DNA of 64,000 nt, taken from CAWJMD01 sp963700925. Its GTDB lineage: Bacteria > Actinomycetota > Actinomycetes > Actinomycetales > CAWJMD01. Below the pieces are notes generated by a model, which had not been told where the DNA came from, did not search any database, and saw nothing but the letters and a program-made list of their open reading frames with translations. The DNA lies in assembly GCA_963700925.1 (NCBI GenBank), contig OY969553.1, positions 1,798,001 through 1,862,000 on the forward strand, in the 5' to 3' direction. Shown here piece by piece: positions 57,764 to 64,000 of this stretch. Position 1 is the stretch's first letter. Every line of letters begins with the position of its first letter. The translations under genes and the position numbers were made by a program.

Positions 57764-58534
57764 ATGGCAGGCATGGCATCTCGAGCAGCCGAGCCGTCGG
57801 CGAGCCCACCGCAGTCGCAGTCCGCACCGCCAGCTCGGTGCGAGGTGGTCGAGCTGCGCCAGTACACGCTGCGGCCGGGTCAGCGCGACGTGCTGGTGGA
57901 GCTGTTCGAGCGTGAGCTGATCGAGCCGCAGGAACGGCTGGGACTCCACGTGCTCGGGCACTTCCGTGACCTCGACGACCCGGACCGGTTCGTGTGGCTG
58001 CGCGGATTCGCGAGCGTGGGCGACCGTGCGTCCGCGCTCGCTGCGTTCTACGGCGGGCCGGTCTGGAAGGCTCACCGCGACGTGGCCAACGGCACGATGA
58101 TCGACTCCGACGACGTGCTCATGCTGCGACCCGCGGTGGCTGGCTCAGAGCCGGCCACCACCGAGTCGGCCGACCGCCCGGATTGGGACGCGCCCCCGCC
58201 CACATCGGTGTTCGACATCACCGTCCACCACCTGACGAGACCGGCGGACGAGCGGACTCTCGACCTGCTCAGCGAGGGCTTCGAGCCGCCGCTGCAGCAG
58301 TCGGGTGGCTCTGCCGTCGTGACGCTGGTGACCGATCCGAGTCCGAACGGCTTCCCGGCCCTGCCGGTGCGGGAGGGCGAGAACGTGGTGGTGCAGGTCG
58401 CCCGCTTCGACGACGCCGACGCGTTCGCCGTCCACCGCGAGCTTGTCGAAACCTGCCAACCGCCCGACGGTCTTATCTTGCGGCCATCTCAGCGACTACG
58501 CCTGCAGCCCGCTGCGCGGTCGGTGCTGCGATGA
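57764..58534 (+). CDS. NIPSNAP-family protein
   Basis: 256 residues. Two ferredoxin-like (dimeric alpha/beta barrel) units. The first is CEVVELRQYTLRPGQRDVLVELFERE with GHFRDLDDPDRFVWLRGF; the second starts FDITVHHLTRP. Function unknown. 9 nt downstream of the WYL regulator stop, so same operon. Confidence 0.85.
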   Translation: MAGMASRAAEPSASPPQSQSAPPARCEVVELRQYTLRPGQRDVLVELFERELIEPQERLGLHVLGHFRDLDDPDRFVWLRGFASVGDRASALAAFYGGPVWKAHRDVANGTMIDSDDVLMLRPAVAGSEPATTESADRPDWDAPPPTSVFDITVHHLTRPADERTLDLLSEGFEPPLQQSGGSAVVTLVTDPSPNGFPALPVREGENVVVQVARFDDADAFAVHRELVETCQPPDGLILRPSQRLRLQPAARSVLR

Positions 58535-58549
58535 GGGCTCCTGACCGAA

Positions 58550-60391
58550 TCACGGACGGGCCGGGAAGACGACGCCGGCGGCGCCGCCACCGCGTCGGGT
58601 GGTCTCGGCGGCCGCCTCGAACCGGCCGTGCGGCAGGATGCGGATCGCCGTCGCGGCGCCGAGCTCAGGGTTGACGGTCAGCCCGTGCCCGCGAGACCGG
58701 AGGTCGGCACCGAGCGGCCCGTCGAAGACCGCCGGTTCGGCCTCGCTGGTCGCCGAGTTCCGCGACGAGACCCGAGGCGCGGCAATGGCTTCCACCAGTT
58801 CGAGGTCTCGGTCCACGTGGCCCGTGAGCACCTGCAGCACGGTGGTGATGATCGTCGCGCCGCCCGGGGAGCCGAGCGCCATCCAGGGGCGCCCATCGTC
58901 CATCACGATCGTGGGGCTCATCGACGAGCGTGGGCGCTTGCCGGGGCCGGGCAGGTTCGGGTCCGGGGCGCCGCCCTGCGTGGGCGCGAAGTTGAAGTCG
59001 GTCAGCTCGTTGTTCAGCAGGAACCCGTAGCCGGGCACGGTGATCCCTGAGCCGCCGGTCTGCTCGATCGTCAGCGTGTACGCCGCGACGTTGCCCCACC
59101 GGTCGGTGACCGTCAGGTGGGTGGTGCCGTGGTCGTCACGGGGCGCAGGCTGCCCGGTGGCGGCGGGCGGGCAGTCGACGTAGTCGCCGTCCGGGGTGCC
59201 GGGCGGCATCGGCCGCGGCTGTGCGGCGGCCGACGAGAAGCCGCAGGCACGCTCGTCCGCGTACGCCTGCCGCAGCAGCTCGCCGGTCGGCACGCCGGGG
59301 ACCGAGCCGACGTACCGGTTGCGGTCGGCGAACGCCGTCGCCGACGCCTCCATGAACCGGTGCAGGTACTCGTCCTGCGGCACGTCGCCGAGATCGGTGC
59401 CGGTCCGCTCGTCGTACGCCTCGAGCAGGTTGAGCGCCTCGCCGACGGCGATCCCGCCGGACGACGGGACGGGCATCCCGTAGACGTCGAAGCCGCGGTA
59501 CTGCGCCCGGGTCGGTGCCGGATGGTTCAGCTCGTACGCGCGCAGGTCGGCCGTGGTGATCTGCCCGGGGAAGACGGAGACGCCGGGCGCGGTCTGCGGG
59601 TCGCGTGCGGTATCGACGATCGCGCGGCCCATGTCGCCGCGGTACAGGGCGCCGACACCCTCCCGGCGGAGCACCCGATAGGCGTGGGCCATGTCGGGGT
59701 TGCGGACGACGGAGCCCACCGCCGGCACGGCGTTGCCCGGCAGGTACACGCGCTGCGTCTCCGGGAAGAGCCGGAACCGCTCGGCGTTCGCGGCGGTCTG
59801 CGCGGCATAGGTGGCGTCGACGACGAAGCCGTGCCGAGCGAGCTGCTCGGCCGGCTTGAGCAGCGCGCCGAGGCTGCGGGTGCCGAACCGGCGGGTGGCG
59901 TCCGCCCACAGTGCGGGCGTGCCGGGAACACCGACCGACAGGCCCGAGCGGACAACGTCGTTGAACGGCAGCGGGGTGCCGTTGGCCAGGTTGATGAAGG
60001 CCGTCTCGGTGAAGCTCGCGGGCGCCGTCTCGCGACCGTCGATGGTGCTCACCCGGCGGCTGCGGGCGTCGTAGTAGACGAGGAAGCCGCCGCCGCCGAT
60101 GCCGGCTGAGTAGGGCTCCGTGACGCCGAGCGCTGCGCCGGTGGCGACGGCGGCGTCGGCCGCGTTGCCGCCGCGCCGCAGCACGTCCAGCCCGATCGCG
60201 GTGGCGTCCGCGTCCACCGAGGCGACGGCGCCGCCCCAGCCCGTCGCCTCCGGCGACTTCAGGGCAGGACGTTGATCGCCCGACGCCGAGGCCGGGACCG
60301 CACCCGTGGCGGCCAGGGCCAGGGCCACCAAGGCCACGGTCGCGCGGGCGGCGCGGCGGGTCGCGAACGGACGGAACCGGGACTCGGACAT
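58550..60391 (-). CDS. ggt: Gamma-glutamyltransferase
   Basis: 613 residues with signal peptide (RRAARATVALVALALAATGA, cleavage after ASASG). Precursor that cleaves itself before T423 (HG-TTHLTV), the N-terminal nucleophile of the small subunit. Glutamate-binding YSAGIGGGGF near 94, and later SSMSPTIV and GSPGGATIITTV. Cleaves gamma-glutamyl bonds outside the cytoplasm, for example glutathione. GGAGG before the ATG at 60391; the frame is open much further upstream only as antisense of the MFS gene. Confidence 0.95.
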   Translation of the reverse strand: MSESRFRPFATRRAARATVALVALALAATGAVPASASGDQRPALKSPEATGWGGAVASVDADATAIGLDVLRRGGNAADAAVATGAALGVTEPYSAGIGGGGFLVYYDARSRRVSTIDGRETAPASFTETAFINLANGTPLPFNDVVRSGLSVGVPGTPALWADATRRFGTRSLGALLKPAEQLARHGFVVDATYAAQTAANAERFRLFPETQRVYLPGNAVPAVGSVVRNPDMAHAYRVLRREGVGALYRGDMGRAIVDTARDPQTAPGVSVFPGQITTADLRAYELNHPAPTRAQYRGFDVYGMPVPSSGGIAVGEALNLLEAYDERTGTDLGDVPQDEYLHRFMEASATAFADRNRYVGSVPGVPTGELLRQAYADERACGFSSAAAQPRPMPPGTPDGDYVDCPPAATGQPAPRDDHGTTHLTVTDRWGNVAAYTLTIEQTGGSGITVPGYGFLLNNELTDFNFAPTQGGAPDPNLPGPGKRPRSSMSPTIVMDDGRPWMALGSPGGATIITTVLQVLTGHVDRDLELVEAIAAPRVSSRNSATSEAEPAVFDGPLGADLRSRGHGLTVNPELGAATAIRILPHGRFEAAAETTRRGGGAAGVVFPARP

Positions 60392-60565
60392 ATCGACCTC
60401 CTGCGGACGGTGGACCGACGCTATGCCGCCGCGGCACGCTCTGCCACCGCGAGAGCCGGGCGGCGGCCGTTCAGCGGCGAATAGCCCGTGATTGGCCCCA
60501 GGAGACGTCGCCGTCGTTGGGTACGGCCAGTTGACGGGCGCCCCTGGCGACACTTCACTGGCGGC

Positions 60566-61798
60566 GTGCCCGCGCAGGAAGGCCCGAGCGCCGGTGCGAG
60601 GGGTGCACGGGTGGCGACCGCGGCCGCCTTCGCCGTGCAGGGTCTCGTCTTCAGCGTGCTGCTCACCCACCTGCCGCAGTTCACCGACGAGTACGGGCTG
60701 TCGCAGGGCATGGTCACGCTCGTCGTGTTCACCGTCGTCGTGCTGGCGGGCGTTGGAAGCCTGCTGAGCGAGCGTCTCGCGGTCGCGACGTCGAGCCGAG
60801 TCGCGTTGCGGGCCGGGCTTTTCGGCGTCGCGGCGACGGCAGCGCTGATCGGGCTCGCCCCCGGGCTGCCGGTGTTCCTGGCGGCCTTCGGGCTCTACGG
60901 GATCGCGCTCGGGACGGTCGACGCGGCGGGCAACATGCAGGGCGTCGCGGTGCAGCACGTGTACGGGCGCAGCGTCATCGCCTCGTTCCATGCGTCCTGG
61001 AGTGCCGGCGCGATCGGCGGCGCGCTGTGGGTGGCGGGCGGCGAGCAGTTCGGCCTGCCGCTGGTGCCGTCGATCCTCGCGGCGGCCGCGGTGGCGCTGG
61101 CCGTCGCCGCCGTAGCCGGGCCGTCGCTGCTGGTGACCGAGCCCGTCCTCAAGCCGGACGCCGAGGCCGTGGATCCCTTGGGCCGCAGTGGCTTTCGCGG
61201 GCCCACCCCGCTGTTGCTGCTCGGCGTCGCGATGGCCTGCTTCTGGGCCGTCGACTCCAGCGTCTCGAACTGGAGCGCCCTTTATCTCGACGACGTCCTG
61301 CGCGCCTCCGGCGGCACCTTGGCGCTGGGCTACGCGCTCTACCAGGCCGCCGGGCTGCTGTCGCGACTCTGCGGCGACGCCGCGGTGCGCCGCCGTGGCG
61401 CGACGGCGACGGTTCGTGCCGGCGCCGCGCTCGGCACCGTGGGGGCGTTGGTGGTCGTGCTGGCGCCCGGCCCGGCCGTGGCGATCGTGGGCTTCGGCCT
61501 GGTCGGGCTGGGCCTGCCAGTGCTCGCGCCACTCTGCTTCGCGGCCGCCGCCGATGTGGCCCGCCGCACCGAGGGAGGGTCGCCACAGGCCGTCGACCGG
61601 GTGATCGCCCGGCTGAACGTCTTCAACTACCTCGGCGCGCTGGCGGGCTCGGTGCTGGTCGGTGCCCTCGGCACGATCGCGGACCTCCGCCTCGGCTTCG
61701 TCCTGCCCGTGCTGCTGGCCGGCGCGCTGATCGCGCTCGCGCCCGCGTTCGGCACCGCAGCCGACGAGCGGGACCACGCTCGACGGCCGGCGGCGTAG
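60566..61798 (+). CDS. MFS transporter
   Basis: 410 residues, about twelve helices. Substrate unknown; sequence (GIALGTVDAAGNMQGVAVQ and HASWSAGAIGG, FFWAVDSSV-like ACFWAVDSSVSNWSALYL) resembles the YbjJ/FucP-like branch of sugar or metabolite transporters. GTG start at 60566 chosen; a second GTG lies 15 codons downstream. Divergent from ggt. Confidence 0.87.
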   Translation: MPAQEGPSAGARGARVATAAAFAVQGLVFSVLLTHLPQFTDEYGLSQGMVTLVVFTVVVLAGVGSLLSERLAVATSSRVALRAGLFGVAATAALIGLAPGLPVFLAAFGLYGIALGTVDAAGNMQGVAVQHVYGRSVIASFHASWSAGAIGGALWVAGGEQFGLPLVPSILAAAAVALAVAAVAGPSLLVTEPVLKPDAEAVDPLGRSGFRGPTPLLLLGVAMACFWAVDSSVSNWSALYLDDVLRASGGTLALGYALYQAAGLLSRLCGDAAVRRRGATATVRAGAALGTVGALVVVLAPGPAVAIVGFGLVGLGLPVLAPLCFAAAADVARRTEGGSPQAVDRVIARLNVFNYLGALAGSVLVGALGTIADLRLGFVLPVLLAGALIALAPAFGTAADERDHARRPAA

Positions 61799-61817
61799 CG
61801 GCCAGCAGGGCCAGGAA

Positions 61818-61858
61818 CGCGAAGACTTCGGTGTCGCCGCGACACCACAGTCTTCGCG
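61818..61858. repeat. Palindromic repeat family B (41 nt), copy 3
   Basis: CGCGAAGACTTCGGTGTCG arm, 3-nt loop and arm CGACACCACAGTCTTCGCG, with two mismatches over 19 bp. It fills most of the 75-bp gap between two convergent genes, as expected for a bidirectional terminator, but no T-run follows. Confidence 0.85.
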
Positions 61859-61873
61859 AGTTCGATGCCGGCC

Positions 61874-62608
61874 CTAGCCCCGAGGGACCGAGAGCGTCAC
61901 GCAGCAGCGGCCGGGCTCTGGCTCGAGCCGTACCTCGGCGCCTCTCCGGGCCGGGCCCGGAGCGTCCACCGAGTGCAGCCCGTCGGCCAACGCCCTGATG
62001 ACCTCGAGGTTCATCGAGCACACCAGCTGGGTGTGGTCGCGCGCGAGCGAGTGGAACGGACAGTTCGCGAGCACCACGCGATCGCCCTCACGGCGAGGCT
62101 CGTAGCCGTACCTGCCGAGCACCTCGGCCAGGGCGTCGAGGTCGGCGTCCAACCCAGGCCCTTGGACGTCGACCCGCCTGGCCCGGTCCACCGACGCAGC
62201 CATCCGGCGCCCCGCGGCCCGGGCGGTGCGCGCGACGGCGTCCAGCACGGGATCGCCGTCCGCGGCCGCCTCGACGGCCGCGGCCAGGATGGCGCCGGCC
62301 AGCTCGTAGTGCCGCTCCGGCAGGGTCACCTCGACCTGCCGCTCCGCGCGGCGGTACAGCTTGGACGGTCGGCCCGCTCCAGGCCCCTGGCGCCCTGACA
62401 GCCGCCGGAACTCGGTCTCGAGGAGCCCTTCCTCGACCAGCCGGTCGAGGTGGAACTTCGCCGTGTGCCGCGGCAGGTCGACACCGGCCGCGGCCTGGTC
62501 GCGGCTCACCGCGTCAGGCTGGGCCACCACGTAGAGGTACAGGGCCCGGCGCGCGGGCTCGGCGAGCGCGCCGACGCCCGAGACCTGCCGGGCGAAGTCG
62601 TCGGTCAT
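61874..62608 (-). CDS. HTH transcriptional regulator with C-terminal cysteines (SufR/ArsR-like)
   Basis: 244 residues. N-terminal winged helix (AEPARRALYLYVVAQ; VDLPRHTAKFHLDRLVEEGLL). The C-terminal half carries NCPFHSLARDHTQLVCSMN (two Cys 14 apart) and a CC pair near the end, which could hold a metal or Fe-S cluster as in SufR. ATG at 62608 or 62629. Divergent from folE across about 100 bp. Confidence 0.85.
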   Translation of the reverse strand: MTDDFARQVSGVGALAEPARRALYLYVVAQPDAVSRDQAAAGVDLPRHTAKFHLDRLVEEGLLETEFRRLSGRQGPGAGRPSKLYRRAERQVEVTLPERHYELAGAILAAAVEAAADGDPVLDAVARTARAAGRRMAASVDRARRVDVQGPGLDADLDALAEVLGRYGYEPRREGDRVVLANCPFHSLARDHTQLVCSMNLEVIRALADGLHSVDAPGPARRGAEVRLEPEPGRCCVTLSVPRG

Positions 62609-62710
62609 GTGCGCCACACCACAACCCATCTAAGAGACGGAACCGTTGACGAAAGGACGGGAGACCTTCTAACGTCTGCCAGAGTATCCTCTAGAAGAGA
62701 CGAGATCGCC

Positions 62711-63325
62711 ATGGTTCCCGTCGGTACGGTCAGCCGCCTGCGCGTGGACCGCGAGCCGCATCAGATGGACCTGGACCTGGCGGAGCGAGGAGCCAGACAG
62801 CTGCTCGCCGGGCTCGGCGTCGACACCCAGCTCGAGGGGATCCAGGACACGCCCGGCCGGATGGCACGCGCCTTCGCGGAGATGCTGACGCCACGGTCGT
62901 TCGACCTCACGACGTTCCCCAACGACGAGGGCTACGACGAGCTCGTGCTGGCCCGGTCCATCCCGGTGCAGTCCGTGTGCGAGCACCACATGCTCCCCTT
63001 CGTCGGGGTAGCGCACGTCGGCTACCTGCCGGGTGCGCGCATCCTCGGCCTGTCCAAGCTGGCGCGGGTCGTCGAGCTGTTCGCACGCCGTCCCCAGGTG
63101 CAGGAACGCCTCACCAGCCAGGTCGCCGACTGGCTGCAGTCCCACCTCAGGCCGGCCGGCGCGGGAGTCGTCATCGAGGCGGAGCACTTCTGCATGAGCC
63201 TGCGGGGTGTGCGGGCGGCGGGCAGCACCACCATCACGTCCACCATGCTGGGTGCACTGCGCGAGGACCCGCGCTCCCGAGCCGAGTTCCTCGCCCTGAC
63301 CAGGGAAGGACGGCGAGTGCAGTGA
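62711..63325 (+). CDS. folE: GTP cyclohydrolase I
   Basis: 204 residues. Makes dihydroneopterin triphosphate from GTP (folate or other pteridines). Zinc ligands C90 and H93 (CEHH) and C161 (EHFCMSLRG); LGLSKLARVVELFARRPQVQ at 113-132. No other folate genes are near. Its stop overlaps the start of a flavin reductase (GTGA), and it diverges from an HTH regulator. This suggests a pathway-specific or stress-linked copy (inference). Confidence 0.95.
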   Translation: MVPVGTVSRLRVDREPHQMDLDLAERGARQLLAGLGVDTQLEGIQDTPGRMARAFAEMLTPRSFDLTTFPNDEGYDELVLARSIPVQSVCEHHMLPFVGVAHVGYLPGARILGLSKLARVVELFARRPQVQERLTSQVADWLQSHLRPAGAGVVIEAEHFCMSLRGVRAAGSTTITSTMLGALREDPRSRAEFLALTREGRRVQ

Positions 63326-64000
63326 CCGACCAGCGTGGGTTCGTCATCGTCGGGGCAAGTCTGGCCGGCGCGAAGGCCGCAGAGGCATTGCGCGAGAAGG
63401 GTTTCGACGGCCGCATCACCATGATCGGGGCGGAGGCGCACCGCCCGTACGAGCGGCCTCCGCTGTCGAAGGAGCACCTGCTGGGCACCGCGTCCGACGA
63501 CAAGATCTTCGTGCACCCCCAGGAGTGGTACGCCGAGCACGACGTCGACCTCAGGCTCGAGACGACCGTGACAGCCCTCGACCGGCAGGCGCACGAGGTG
63601 GTGACCGAAACCGGCGAACGGATCGCCTACGACCGCCTGCTCCTGACCACCGGCAGCTCGCCGCGTCGGCTGGACGTGCCGGGGGCCGACCTCGAGGGAG
63701 TCCTGTACCTCCGCACGCTCGACGACAACGCCCGCATCAAGCGCTCCCTCGTCGAGGGCGCCCGCGTCGTGGTCGTCGGAGGCGGCTGGATCGGGCTCGA
63801 GACGGCGTCCGCGGCCAGGGCGGCGGGCGCCACCGTGACCATCCTCGAGATGGCGGAGCTGCCGCTGCTGCGCGTGCTCGGCCCCACGATCGCCACCGTC
63901 TTCGCGGACCTCCACCGAGACCACGGCGTCGACCTGCGGACATCGGTGGGTGTCAGCAGCCTGCGGGCCAATGACAAAGGCTCGGTCGGTGCGGTCGTGC
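63322..64000 (+). CDS. FAD-dependent ferredoxin/rubredoxin reductase (partial)
   Basis: First about 226 residues; continues past the window. FAD-binding VIVGASLAGAKAAEALRE at 8-25, PYERPPLSKEHLLG near 48, RLLLTTGSSPRRL near 103, and the NAD-binding VVVVGGGWIGLETA near 150. GTG start overlapping the folE stop. Typical of reductases that pass electrons from NAD(P)H to ferredoxin. Its partner is not in the window. Confidence 0.9.
   Translation, partial: MTDQRGFVIVGASLAGAKAAEALREKGFDGRITMIGAEAHRPYERPPLSKEHLLGTASDDKIFVHPQEWYAEHDVDLRLETTVTALDRQAHEVVTETGERIAYDRLLLTTGSSPRRLDVPGADLEGVLYLRTLDDNARIKRSLVEGARVVVVGGGWIGLETASAARAAGATVTILEMAELPLLRVLGPTIATVFADLHRDHGVDLRTSVGVSSLRANDKGSVGAVV

Noticed and set aside
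60392..61777. Open frame that would extend gamma-glutamyltransferase to 1075 residues
   Set aside because: The extra part is Arg/Gln/His-rich antisense of the MFS gene, and the signal peptide and ribosome binding site mark the ggt start at 60391.

Overview
This window is high-GC DNA, dense with coding sequence, from an actinomycete. Lineage markers include a mycothiol-dependent maleylpyruvate isomerase-type enzyme, glucosyl-3-phosphoglycerate synthase (GpgS), a CGNR zinc-finger regulator, an SCO6745-type protein, DUF4235 and WYL regulators, and many GTG/TTG starts. The genus cannot be fixed from the sequence; a soil or water actinomycete (Nocardioidaceae or Micrococcales type) would fit. About 63 genes are supported, plus one tRNA, one TPP riboswitch and two decayed genes.

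Layout. 1-8.3 kb: a zinc alcohol dehydrogenase, then a two-component system next to two low-complexity secreted proteins. A tightly overlapping electron-transfer operon follows: ApbE flavin transferase, haem-b membrane reductase, NuoF-like flavoprotein, ferredoxin. 8.4-10 kb: a TetR regulator and its hydrolase. 10-13.2 kb: a TPP-riboswitch-controlled ECF transporter (YkoC/D/E type). 14-22.7 kb: a histidine-utilisation operon (hutH-hutU-M20 amidohydrolase-efflux pump-hutF-hutI) divergent from an IclR regulator. 23.6-26.4 kb: a secreted protein, a WYL regulator and a divergent hydrolase. 26.5-30.6 kb: a tripartite tricarboxylate transporter (tctCBA) and a homocysteine methyltransferase. 30.7-36.5 kb: a membrane Fe-S oxidoreductase, a mycothiol-type enzyme, gpgS, an unknown protein and dcd. 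36.7-38.4 kb: azlCD divergent from a CGNR regulator across a perfect inverted repeat. 39.3-42 kb: tRNA-Gly(CCC) beside a frameshifted integrase remnant, two accessory genes and a broken short-chain dehydrogenase. 42-45 kb: a membrane protein, a VOC protein, a methyltransferase and a GH16-like protein. 45.1-50.6 kb: a sugar ABC transporter operon ending in a PHP phosphoesterase. 50.8-58.5 kb: an RNA helicase, an SCO6745-like protein, an ECF sigma/anti-sigma/lipoprotein group, and an epoxide hydrolase-WYL-NIPSNAP group. 58.5-64 kb: gamma-glutamyltransferase, an MFS transporter, an HTH regulator, folE and a truncated ferredoxin reductase.

The most unusual feature is a set of three different interspersed palindromic repeat families: 48 nt (3 copies), 41 nt (3 copies) and about 80 nt (2 copies). 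The 48-nt family is present as a tandem pair with a 63-nt period that sits in frame inside the start of the hut-operon amidohydrolase. The second notable feature is the ApbE-cytochrome b-NuoF-like-ferredoxin operon. It has no recognisable flavin-acceptor domain, sits beside two unusual low-complexity secreted proteins and has OmpR-type direct repeats upstream. Several divergent gene pairs also carry clear candidate operators.
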